Below are positions 49,235 to 59,329 of a stretch of 64,000 nucleotides of DNA, piece by piece; the first letter of the stretch is position 1; every line of letters starts with the position of its first letter. A program made the position numbers and the translations under genes. Location of the stretch: contig JAVMKO010000001.1 of assembly GCA_032164245.1 (NCBI GenBank), forward strand, positions 288,307,041 to 288,371,040. The letters are read 5' to 3'. This DNA is from Sternotherus odoratus (lineage: Eukaryota > Chordata > Testudines > Kinosternidae). Under the pieces are notes generated by a model. It made no database searches. It was not told where the DNA came from and saw nothing but the letters and a program-made list of their open reading frames with translations.

Positions 49235-49640
49235 CAGGGCTGTCCGTACCCCTACGCAAAGTACGCAGCTGCGTAGGGCACCAGGAAATTTGGTGCCCCA
49301 AATTTCCTGGTGCCCTGCACAGTTGCGTGCTGCTCTGGCTCTTCCCCAGGGCCCCTGCCCCTGCTCCACCCCTCCCCAGGCCCGCCCCCACTCCCTTGAG
49401 CTTTGCAGCCAGGCCAGGCCTGCATTCACCAGTGGTGGGAAGTGCAGCCACCTGGGACCAGCCACACCGCCAGTGAGTGCTGGGAGTTGGGTCCCTCTTG
49501 CCCCACAAGCCAGCCCCGCCCCCCACATCCCTGCAGAGGCTAGGGGCCAGCTCCCCCATTCCCCCCTGCGGAGGCCTGGGCCCCCATTCGCCCCCCGGGA
49601 AGGGCTGCGTAGGGCCCCAGAATAGCTAGGAACAGCCCTG
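49235..49640. mobile_element. Non-autonomous hAT-type element with near-perfect TSD
   Basis: Ends CAGGGCTGTCC and GGAACAGCCCTG are inverted repeats. The flanks GATATAGT (49227-49234) and GACATAGT (49641-49648) match at 7 of 8 positions. A perfect 18-bp palindrome lies near its left end (49276-49315). The long open frames across it are repeat artefacts. Confidence 0.88.
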
Positions 49641-50518
49641 GACATAGTGACAGATCCCCGGGCCTCGCCTGCCATTGCTCCATCCTCCTCCATAGAGGGC
49701 ACCCAAATGGATCTGGGCTCTACAGTGCAGGTGCACAGTTCCTGTACAAACCCACTGCATCCTGTCCCTGCCGCTCCTCCACACTGAAGCCACACCAGTT
49801 CCACCCCAAGTGAGCCCTCCGTGCTTACCCTCAAGGAGTAGAAGTTGACCTTTCGTACAACAGTTTCTTCCATCTACAAAGTGGGGATCATAATGCTTCC
49901 GTGGCCCATGTGAGCAATGGGAGATTCCACTCACTGAGTCTGGTTTAATCGGATTTAACGGCTTAAACTTAAAGGCCACAAAGGTAGTGCCTAAAGCTCG
50001 GTAACTAAATCATAGACTTGGTCAGGAATTTTCTGACAAACCGTGTTTTTCCTTGGACAATGCCAGTGTGTCAAAACCCAACCTCTTCATGGACACCCCA
50101 CTTCAACAGACACCCCACTCGCTCAGCTCTCTTCCCCTCCCCCCTCCAACAGAACCCCGGAATCTTCATGGCAAAGGGTCACGTTTGACAACTCTCCCAA
50201 TTTGGGGGGGGGGGGGAATTGAAGAAAAAGGTTGGAAACTCTTATAGGTAATTTCTTTCATTATTTATTTTTTCTTGGTTATTTTAATTAATCTACATAT
50301 ATAAAAGTCAAATGGTGTATGTACCGTATGTATGTATGTAAGCTTACTCCTTCCACACCGTTTGAGCTAGAGACTTGAAATTTGGTACAGTTAGAGGTCT
50401 TGGGGTCCTAATGACCGTAAGAGTCGAAAATTTTTCAAATCTCACCTCTGACGCCCCCCAGAGGTGAAATTCTTTAAAGGCCAATCACATCAGCTGGGCA
50501 GCTGCTGTTCTCTGTGAC

Positions 50519-50767
50519 ATACCATATTTTTCGTCTTATAGGACGCTCCGGCCTATAAGACGCCCCCTCGTTTTTTAATTAAAAAGCCGGACAAAAAAAA
50601 AAAAAAAAAAAAAGCGCCTCGCTCTCCCGTCCCCGCCGCGCTCCCGGCAGCCCGCCCGCGGCGGGGAGGGGGGAACCGGGGCGCACATTCGCCCTATAAG
50701 ACGCACCAACTTTTCCCCCCCCCGTTTTGGGGATGAAAAAGTGCGTCTTATAGGGCGAATACGGTAG
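50519..50767. mobile_element. Nested MITE with 'cttataggacgc' arms
   Basis: The left arm taccatatttttcgtcttat and right arm cgtcttatagggcgaatacggta's complement form an inverted repeat. The copy at 26374 lacks it at the equivalent place (gtgacata), so it inserted into the Helitron. The interior has a 22-base A tract and CpG-rich DNA. Confidence 0.7.
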
Positions 50768-50984
50768 TTCTGATGTCATAATACCCCCTCCAACAGACAC
50801 CCCACTCGCTCAGCTCTCTTCCCCTCCCCCCTCCAACAGAACCCCGGAATCCCTCAGCTCTCTGCCCCTCCCCCCTCCCAACGGAACCCTGGAATCCCTC
50901 AGCTCTGTGCCCCCTCCCCCCTCCCAACGGAACCCCGGAATCCCTCAGCTCTCTGCCCCCTCCCCACCTGCGATGGACCCGAGT

Positions 50985-51640
50985 TGGGTTTGGTCGGACG
51001 GTAAGTGAGGTAGGGGTGTTGGGTTTGGTCGGGGGGTGAAGTGGGGGTGTCGGGTTTGGTCGGGGGGGTGAGGTGGGGGTGTCGGGTTTGGTCGGATGGT
51101 AAGTGAGGTAGGGGTGTCGGGTTTGGTCAGGGGGTGAGGTGGGGGTGTCGGGTTTGGTCGGGGGGGTGAGGTGCGGGTGTCGGGTTTGGTCAGGGGGTAA
51201 GTGAGCCGGGGGGTGTTGGGTTTGGTCTGGGGGGGTGGGAAGGTGTTTGGGTGGGTGAGGGGTGAGGTGTGGGGGTTGGGGTTGGTCAGGGGGTGTTGGG
51301 TTTGGTGGGGGGGTAAGGTAGGGGTGTTGGGTTTGGTTGGGGGGGAGGGAGGTCGGGGTTGGTCGAGGGGTAAGTGAGGTGTGGGTGTCGGGTTTGTTTG
51401 TGGTGGTAGGTAGGGGTGTCGGGTTTGGTTGGGGGGGAAGTGAGGTGGGTGTGTCAGGTTTGGTCTACAGGGGGTGAGGTGTGGGTGTTGGTCAGCGGGT
51501 GTTGGGGTTGGTAGGGGGGAGACATGGGGTGTTGGGTTTGGGTGGGGGGGTGAAAATGTGAGTCGGGGTTGCTCGAGGGGTAAGTGAGGTCGGGGTGTCG
51601 GGTTTGGTCGGGGGGGTGAGGTGGGGGTGTCAGGTTTGCT
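50985..51640. repeat. G-rich minisatellite inside the Helitron
   Basis: Many irregular units of about 30-45 bp are built from gggtgtcgggtttggtc followed by G runs and gtgaggtgg. The minus-orientation Helitron at 26374 has a shorter C-rich version at about 26480-26700. Confidence 0.85.
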
Positions 51641-51779
51641 CTCTGCCCCCTCCCCCCTCCAACGGACCCCGCACTCGCTCAGCTGTCTGCCCCTTCCCCC
51701 CTCCGACTGACCAGAGCAACGCCGGGTATTTTCGCTAGTAACATATATTTCGGAAAAACATGTAGTTCTGCCTTAAAGA

Positions 51780-52060
51780 CTGCCAGTGATGGAGAATCCA
51801 CCACATCCCTAGATAAGTTGTTCCCGTGGGTAGGTTGGTAAAATGTGTGCCTTTTTTCTAATCTGAATTTGTTCTAGTGTCACCTGTCAACCACTGGATC
51901 TCATTATGCCTTTCTCTGGTAGATGAATAAATTCTCTACTATCAGAAATCTCTACCCCATGGAGGTACTTGGAGACCATGATAGAGTCACCTTTAGATCG
52001 TCTCTTAGATAAACTAAACAGATTAAGCCCCTTTATTGTATAGTTTTTTTATTGACACTC
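51780..52060 (-). repeat. CR1-like LINE fragment, antisense
   Basis: Pieces 'gatggagaatccaccacatc', 'ttctctactatcagaaatct' and 'cttagataaactaaacagat' follow antisense CR1 order. It lies directly after the Helitron end. Confidence 0.55.
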
Positions 52061-53927
52061 CTCTCTTTCTGTGGATCACTACAGTTGCCGTCATAGCACA
52101 AAGCAGACTCAGTTGCTACCCCGTGTCTGGATCACTTTGCATAAGAAACCCAAGCTAATCTCTCTTTTGGTCACAACTTCTTTCTTGTGGACTTCTAACT
52201 GAGCTTCTTTATTTACCTAGTGGCCACTTTCACCCCACTCCAGTGTTGTCAGGGGGCATAGAGGAAGCAAGTCTCTGGTGTAGCTAATGCAAAGATGTTT
52301 TACTTGGGTTACTGGACACAAACTGAGGTCTCACTGCCTCTCCCCAGTTCTTGAGCTCCCGTACTATACCTGCCTGAATCTACAGTGTTATTGTCACTCC
52401 ATAAAGTTTCCTTAGCCATAACCTAGATGCAGCAAGTCAACAATTAGCCCATATTTTGATAAGGGAAATATACACCCAGGGGATATTGGTACAAGGAGAC
52501 ACAAGGAAACGGGTTCAAATTTTCTTTCACATCTTGGCTATTTATGATGGGAAATGAAAGCCTTAGGTGTCACAGAGTAATGCACTATTTTAAAACAAGA
52601 GATGATAGAAGCTGGCTGTGGTATTTTAAATCCTCAAGAACTGCAGGCAAAAGACAAGCAGCTATTCCAAGATTGCTGTAATGTGCTATTCTCTTGAGCT
52701 CTGTACAGCAGCAAAGAAACGACGAAGGTCAGTCTCTTCTCTCCAAGGGGTCATTACTAGATAAAGCAAAATGTCACTTAAGGGCATCTGATTAAAAAAG
52801 ATCGGAAGGGAAAACAAACCCAGACTAGAGATGTCAGTTGTGCATAGTGACAAGCATTAAAATAAAATATCCAATAAATCCCATCACAACTCCCTTCTGC
52901 TCTAATGCTGGTTTTATACTGTACCTTTGGGTTACAGTTGCCAAAAGCTACATTTTTAGCATTTTTAGAGAGCTCTGCTCTGTGCCATCTCTGTGCTCAG
53001 ATGGTAATTTTATGTTTCTCTTCCTTGCTAGTTCATTAAAATGGGTTGTCAGATGAAACAGAAATGATTGAGCATTTCAAAGGCTGGGATTCGCTGTCTC
53101 TTTGAACTCTGCATAATCTGTTTGCATCTCCCCTTTTCTTTTCACGGTGTAGCAATACAGGCTGAGGTTTATATGAAGATGATTTCTTTAAAAAGAATTG
53201 TTCCCAAATACTCTCTGTTATTAAAGAGAGAGACACTCAAGGTCATCGGATCTTGACATTAAGCAGTTTGCACAGTCCTCCCATATTATAAGACTCGATT
53301 TCAAGATAACCGAGACATTTTTAATTATTATGAGTGATGCGTTGTGCAACCACGCGGAAGACTCTAGGTTGCAGACTTGTGTTCCTAGATAGCAAAAGTT
53401 GGGAATGGTAGAGCAGCACCATAGCTAAATCCCTTGTGCCCAGAGGCAACCCCTCAATTTACTCCTTGGCTAGAATGATTATAGCTATAAGCCGTGTCCC
53501 AGTGGTAGGGCACAGGGAAGGGAGTCCGGGGCCCTGGTTTGTATTGCTGGCTCTGCCGCCGACTCACTGTGGGACCTTGGGGAAGTCCGTTTATTGCTCT
53601 GAAGCTCTTTATTGTTGATTGAAATTACTTCTGCAGTGAGGTGCTTTGTAAAGCTAAAGGAAGGGATGGGCCTTGCTGGAAATAATAACAAGACAGACAA
53701 GACAAGCAAGATGTTTGAGGTGCTGTGGTACATTGTGATCTTTAGGTGAAAGGTGCTAAGCGCTATTGCTGTTACATCATGGAGACTCCCACTAAACCTC
53801 TAGTCTAGATATTATGTCCAGGTGTATTTGGGGTTCTATTTTTTATTTTTGAATGATGATGACCATATGAGTCAGTGAAACATTACATCACATCACGAAC
53901 CTCACAAACGCGGTGTATTATTATGTC

Positions 53928-54728
53928 AAGGAAAACTCGTGTTTTAATATGGTACCGTGAAACACAAAGGAGGCTAAACACGGGCACAAAGGGGTGAAAA
54001 ATTGCAGGCCTGTTATTTACCAGGCTGCACGTGGCAATAGACTATATGGTAAGGGATGCAAGGAGAGTATGGGTCATGACGTGAACTACAGACACACACA
54101 CACACACAACTAAAATTAATCAATTTAAAGTTTTATTGGGGATAATTACAAGGTGTAAGGGAGCAGCGTTTGATTAGCTAATAGACTTAATGAAACTTAA
54201 AACACACAATGACTAAAATATCTACTAACAATATTTATAAACAAAGATGCAGCATTTAGTAATAACTGATACTTACAAATACAAACCAATGCATAACGAC
54301 CGGCAAACATGGAGGCTCTGTTTGAAAACACGTGAGCAGAGAGAGAGGCTTCGAGGTGATCAGGCTTGGTTACGGAGGTACACAGGGTACACAGGATTCG
54401 GTTTTCTTTCTCCTCTCCCTGTCTGCACATGGCAGGCAGGTCCATACGTAACAACTATGACATCACAGAAGTGTCATAGGGGACGGGGCCCAAAACTTGT
54501 TTGTGTTCGCTTCTGATTGGCACAAGCAATGTTTACACCAAGTAGGGGAGCAGGTGCCTCAAAGTCTGGCTTCGCCCCCAAAAGGAATGCATACAAAACT
54601 GAATGACAAAAGAAGAGGCCAGGGCAATACTGGTATGGACAAGTGTTACAGGATGCAGACAGGAACTGATCTGAACAAAGGAAAACTCATGTGTTTTAGT
54701 ACCGTGAAACACAAAGGAGGCTAAACAC
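53928..54728. repeat. Pair of about 50-bp direct repeats, 750 bp apart
   Basis: Copy one (53928-53981) and copy two (54677-54728) share aaggaaaactc, then gtaccgtgaaacacaaagga and ggctaaacac, differing mainly by small indels. Between them lie a CA repeat and, on the minus strand, an AATAAA near 54138. The unit may be a retroelement fragment, but its class is unknown. Confidence 0.55.
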
Positions 54729-55358
54729 ATATTTTAAACCTAGTATTTAATGGCCTGGGTTGGTGACAAAAAAACAAAGACATTTAGTCTAACTTTACCG
54801 TAGCCACCTGCCTGAGTATTCCCTGATTCAGATAATACCTGCCCTGCTCTGCGATGGCAGGATGGGGCAAAGTTACATTTCAGCTGCGTCTTGCAATGTC
54901 AGCAGAACCGCGGAGTTGATTAATAAGGGACCCAGTACTAAGCCAGCTGGTAATCAGAACAGCTGAGGAATGGAGAAGGGAAAAAATGCAGCTATGCAAA
55001 TTCTCCAGGGCATCCTGATTCTGAAGGGCATGAGCACTTTTGTCAATGTGGAACCCTTCGTCGTTTGCCCAGAATTCAATGGCGAGGCCGGTGAAGGGGA
55101 ATCTCATGTGGGGCTGCATCCATAAAGGTCATGATGTGGCTGGACAGCCAGAACCCTTCCTCTCAGTGAAATGAAGTAGGCTGTGCCCTAGTCTCCCGAG
55201 GGAGGCCTATCCCCTGGCTATTGTGAAATAGACCAGACAGTGACCTATGTTTAAATGGAAGGGACCAGTCCTGCATGGGGAAGGCTGGTCTAGCAAGTCC
55301 TTCGTCAGCTTGAGTTCTGGGATACACATTTAAGAACAGGCAAACCAGGTCCCACCAT

Positions 55359-55797
55359 CAGGGCCGGCGACAGGAATTTTGGGGCCGCGTACGCAGATCA
55401 TGCGGGGGGCCCCCCTGGTCTCCCGCCGCCCGCGGGGGCCCCCCCGGCCAGTCTCCTGCCGCCCGCGGGCCCCCCCGGCCGGTCTCCCACGGGGCCCCCC
55501 CCGGCCGGTCTCCCACCGCCGGTGGGGCCCAACCCACGCATGTGCTCTGGCCGCGTGGCCCCTGCATGCGCTCTGGCCGCGTGGCCCGGCCAGGAGAAGC
55601 AAAGGGGGGCGGGGGGAGGCTGCTGGGTGCCAGGGGAGGGGGCTGATGAGCGCTGCCCGGAGCCGCGCCTTGCTCAAAGGCCCAGCGACAAGGAGGTACA
55701 GCTGCGTACCGGGCCCGCCCCGGATTTAAGGGCCCCCCCCCTTAAGTCCGGGCCCCGGTACAGCTGTACCCATTGTACCCCCCTGTCGCCGGCCCTG
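55359..55797. mobile_element. Non-autonomous hAT-type element with perfect TSD
   Basis: Exact 16-bp inverted ends CAGGGCCGGCGACAGG and CCTGTCGCCGGCCCTG are flanked by CCCACCAT at 55351-55358 and 55798-55805. Inside, 55411-55530 is a GC-rich tandem repeat of about 35 bp (cggtctcccaccgcc-type units). Confidence 0.94.
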
Positions 55798-57559
55798 CCC
55801 ACCATATAGGAATCTCCATACAGTTTTGCCCAGAATTCAAAGGGAGGCTAAGCTTTTGGTCTGAGTCCCAAACCAGGTTTAGCAACAGTGGGATTTACTA
55901 TTCTTGACCTTCTTTCCTCCCTAATCACGCCAGGGATGGCAGCTGCAATAGCTCAGGACACAGGAATAGCTTTTATTGCTCGGTGACAAGCTGAGAACCT
56001 GTTCCTCCAGACCAAAGCAAGAGGACAAGCTTATCCGGCCAACTTCTTCATGACCCATTCAAGCCTTAGAAGATTTGCTCATTACTGGACCTGCTCATGT
56101 TGCAGATGATGTCAGTGGCAAAATCTCCTTTGACTTCAATGGGCACAGGCTCAGCATGTGTTTCTCGTCAGTCCTCCTGATCCGCCTCCAGAGACTGAGC
56201 TTTTGTTGTTTTAACACACCACCAGCCTTCAGCACAGAGCAGTCACTAGGAGATTCAGGTTCTCCACAGCACTCAGGATCAAGCTCTCTGGGAGTTTGTA
56301 GCATTTACATCTGGAGAGTCATATTGGAGAAAGGATTGTTTTGGTGCCTCTTTATCACTGGTCACATTGTGTCCTAATGGAGTTTGCTTACAACCCCCCA
56401 CTGCTTTCAGGTGTCTCACACAGGAAATAGGTCAGAGCAGAATTTAGTCTCATAGGACCTCCTACAAACGTCTAGTGGCAAGTCACTTAATCATCTGTGA
56501 ATCGCTTTCTTCATGACTAAAATGGCGCTGCTGATCTACCCTTTGGGGCTTACGAGGCCAGCCTCACTCATTGTCATAAAAAGCTTTGAGATCCTTCACT
56601 AGACGGTCCTGTAGCAGTTCCGCCTCTCATTGCTAGACTAATATAAATCGAATAGGTAACAGCAAAATAGAGCATCTGCTCGATCTCATGCCTCAGTGAC
56701 AGGGGCTCATAACAGCCCCATGTAAATTAGCATTGACTCAGCCAAGACGCCAAAGTTAGACCAGTCATGGAGTCTGAATCGTCCTCTGTGGTCCCCGTCC
56801 CCCCCCCCCCCCCCAAAGGGTCTGTCCAGGAAAGGGCTAAGGCACATTGAGGAAGACTGGAGTGTTCAGCTTCCAGGGCTGTTAAGCCAGCACCTTTCAC
56901 AGCTATTCACTTCACTTTAATAAAAAGGGAGGGTGGCCCCCTTTCCTCTGTAACCGATTTTGAATGCTGGCTGTCGTTACCTTATTGAATTAAGCCCTTG
57001 GCAGGGACAGGAGACTTTTGTTACGGCATCATCTCGCTTTTGTGAAATTTGAGCAGGTAATTGTTCCTGGACAGGCGCAGGAAAGAAGCCGGCACTCCCG
57101 TCAATGGAGGAGTATCATTCTACAGACGGTTGGCAGTAATGATAAGCCGCTGACTCACTCGGGGCATTTGCTCCATTATACGCCAACAGCAAAAGTAATT
57201 TTGCATTAAAACTGTCTACGGGTGATCGGACGCCATGGTCCCTATTCGGTTCTTGCTCAGGCAGAGCTCTCATTGATGTCAATGGAAGTTTTACCTCTGT
57301 AAAAATTGAGCATGAAAATTGGATACTAATAGCCGAGGGCCTGATCCCACAGGAAGACCGGGAACACTAGCAGTGAGGGGAGGGGAGTGTCAGCACCTCA
57401 CTTGACTGTTGAATGATGCACTTTGGCCAATGCTTCAAGTGGCATTGAGGAACTCTGGGAAAGAATGTTTTGTCCAGAGTGAGGTTCACACTGTGATGTG
57501 CAGCTTTGGAGGATGGTGCAGGGTGGAATCAAAACCAAGTTAAAACAGAAGGAAACGGC

Positions 57560-57765
57560 TACTATTTAAATACTTAGAGCACCTTTCCTCAGAGCATTGT
57601 GCAAATATGAATTGCTAGAAGATTCCCAGTAATCAGCTATGAATCATTTCTGATTGACAGATGAGGAAAACAAGTATGAGCAATTAATTTGCCCAAGGTC
57701 ACAGAAGGAGTGGGGTAGAATGCCACTGTCTCTTGCTATCACCACTACACCATAATCTCCCCCCC
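57560..57765 (+). repeat. MIR-like segment followed by a C tract
   Basis: The words 'gacagatgaggaaaacaagt' and 'gcccaaggtcacagaaggag' match the MIR/CORE-SINE pattern. A run of C follows at about 57761-57770. Confidence 0.5.
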
Positions 57766-58078
57766 CCCCCCTTGCTGGGTCCCTCTCCACCCCAGCGTTG
57801 TATTCTGTCGAATGTTGATGTTACATTCAGTTCAGTTTCTTGGCATGATGGCACTTAGGGAGAATAGCCCACAAGTACAGGAATCTCAATCAGTTGTTTC
57901 ATTAAAAAGAAAGACTTTATTTTCCCGATCAAAGTTAAGAAGGAGCTAGAGGAAGCAGAACCCTTTGGCTCTTCTCATTGGACCATGCCATGTTATTGCT
58001 CTGCTGCCCAATGATATCTTTCAGTCCCTCCGCGTCTCTTTCTAATTTGGGTCTCTCTCTCCTTCTCTCCCTTCCCAG

Positions 58079-58837
58079 TCAATCTTGGGAGTGCAGTGTG
58101 AAGTGCAGAAACAGCTGAAAGCCTTCGTCACCCTAGAGCGCTTTGAACAGATCTACAGTTCCAGCATCGCCGGGTGCCGGCAGCTCAAGGAAAACAATAA
58201 CTTTGCCTCGGGAGGATCCGTCTTCGGCAAAGGGGTCAAGTTTGCCATGAAGGATGGGCGTGTGGCCACCGACATCATCAGTCTGGCCAACGAGGATGGG
58301 CGCCGGATCGCGGCCATACTGAACAATGCCCACTACCTGGAGAACTTGCACTTCACCATAGAGGGAGTGGACACACATTATTTCGTTAAGCAAGGGCCGT
58401 CAGAAAGCGACTTGTCCATACTGGGCCTCAGTGGTGGGAGGAGAACCCTGGAGAACGGCGTGAATGTTACAGTGTCCCAGATCAACACAGTGCTCAGTGG
58501 AAGGACTAGACGTTACACGGACATCCAGCTCCAGTATGGCGCACTGTGTCTAAACACCCGTTACGGGACCACCTTGGACGAGGAGAAAGCCCGCGTGCTG
58601 GAGCTGGCCAGGCAGCGCGCCATAGCCCAGGCCTGGGCCAGAGAGCAGCAGAGACTGCGGGATGGGGAGGAGGGCATTCGCTCGTGGACAGAAGGGGAGA
58701 AGCAGCAAGTGCTAAACACGGGCCGGGTGCAGGGCTACGACGGCTACTTTGTGATCTCAGTGGAGCAATATCCAGAACTCTCAGACAGCGCCAACAACAT
58801 CCATTTTATGAGACAGAGTGAAATGGGCAGAAGGTGA
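58079..58837 (+). CDS. TENM4: TENM4 last coding exon: ABD-like and Tox-GHH-like domains with TCAP
   Basis: A long pyrimidine tract ends in cccttcccag and the exon runs 252 codons to TGA at 58835-58837. Residues 1244-1495 start [20 protein letters not shown]. They continue through the variable [17 protein letters not shown] segment, the conserved [17 protein letters not shown], the [20 protein letters not shown] region and the charged helical [19 protein letters not shown]. The end is the TCAP segment and the tail MGRR. In teneurins this is the extracellular lobe related to bacterial GHH-type nuclease toxins, used for latrophilin binding. Its variable insert differs most from remembered mammalian teneurin-4. 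Confidence 0.97.
   Translation, partial: SILGVQCEVQKQLKAFVTLERFEQIYSSSIAGCRQLKENNNFASGGSVFGKGVKFAMKDGRVATDIISLANEDGRRIAAILNNAHYLENLHFTIEGVDTHYFVKQGPSESDLSILGLSGGRRTLENGVNVTVSQINTVLSGRTRRYTDIQLQYGALCLNTRYGTTLDEEKARVLELARQRAIAQAWAREQQRLRDGEEGIRSWTEGEKQQVLNTGRVQGYDGYFVISVEQYPELSDSANNIHFMRQSEMGRR
58703..58834 (+). other. TENM4: TCAP-4 peptide segment inside TENM4 C-terminus
   Basis: The last 44 codons form the teneurin C-terminal associated peptide. It begins [14 protein letters not shown] just after a lysine (GEK), a possible basic cleavage point, and ends FMRQSEM followed by GRR. A glycine plus two arginines is the usual amidation signal, so a 41-residue amidated peptide is the known-family expectation. 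Whether it is released in this species cannot be read from DNA. Confidence 0.8.
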
Positions 58838-59230
58838 CAGAGAGGGTCAATGCGGTGACTTCTTGCCAAAGACAGCTACTCTTTTGTGGCCACTTACCTG
58901 ACTGTGTTGTACTCAATCCTTTTTCTACACTGAACCTGGTGGGGGGGCGGGAGGAAAATAAAGAGAGAAGGAATATGGTTGCACTGTAATTCATGCAACA
59001 TACTTTTTTTAAAAAAAAATGGCCTTCACATGTGTTTTGCATTGAACAGAAGGTATATTTTGCCGTAGTGTGATCACAGTGAAATTTACTGTCTCTTGTC
59101 CTTTTTTCCCTTTTGTGAGGAATTTAAAGTGGGGAGTTGTCAACGTACATCCATGGGTTACTCGGTGTGAAGTGAGAAATGGGTGTCTGTGCTAACTTGT
59201 TTCATCCTAATCCTTTGTTATTTGGGACAG

Positions 59231-59329
59231 GGACAGATAGCCTTCCACCCCAAGAGCAGCTCAGAAACGCTGGGCGCGCTGGAAACGGAAGATGACGATG
59301 ATTCCGAACCTCTCAAAGTGACTGTCTGA
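59231..59329 (+). other. Candidate alternative terminal exon in the 3' UTR
   Basis: A possible acceptor (branch-like cctaatc, then tttgttatttgggacag) ends at 59230. The following frame encodes 32 residues beginning GQIAFHPKSSSETLG, then a strongly acidic ETEDDDDSEP stretch, ending KVTV before TGA at 59327. The frame starts in phase 0, so it could join exon 8 (donor at 47051, phase 0) and bypass the Tox-GHH/TCAP exon. It keeps several CpGs (acgctgggcgcgc, gacgatgattccg), unlike the surrounding UTR. It may equally be non-coding conserved UTR; no known protein was recognised. Confidence 0.25.

Larger units (their letters stand above)
50292..51738 (+). mobile_element. Non-autonomous Helitron, plus orientation, with nested MITE and minisatellites
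   Basis: It starts TCTACATATATAAAAGTC directly after an A and ends GCCGGGTATTTTCGCTAG directly before a T, matching the copy at 26374-26933. The first 230 bp are shared with that copy. The rest holds a nested MITE, C-rich repeats (50780-50965) and a G-rich minisatellite (50985-51640) of the type gggtgtcgggtttggtcggg. No Rep/helicase frame is present. Confidence 0.85.
47051..58078 (+). other. TENM4: Intron 8 of window (11.0 kb)
   Basis: It contains CR1 fragments near 47380-47640, 47850-47960 and 51780-52060, hAT elements at 49235-49640 and 55359-55797, a Helitron at 50292-51738, and a pair of 50-bp direct repeats at 53928 and 54677. There is a C-tract near 56800 and MIR-like sequence near 57560-57765. 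52400-53900 and 56800-57400 look mainly unique. No gene was seen. Confidence 0.65.

Noticed and set aside
49184..49873. 229-residue minus-strand open frame
   Set aside because: It crosses a complete hAT element and its TSDs, so it cannot be a conserved gene.
53928..54728. A complete endogenous retrovirus
   Set aside because: No gag, pol or env-like frame and no proper LTR ends were found between or around the direct repeats.
58133..58393. Minus-strand frames opposite TENM4 exons
   Set aside because: They mirror codon structure of the real exon; no promoter, splice or homology support.
58546..58821. Overlapping 91-residue frame inside the last TENM4 exon
   Set aside because: It is a shadow of the TENM4 frame, with no homology of its own.
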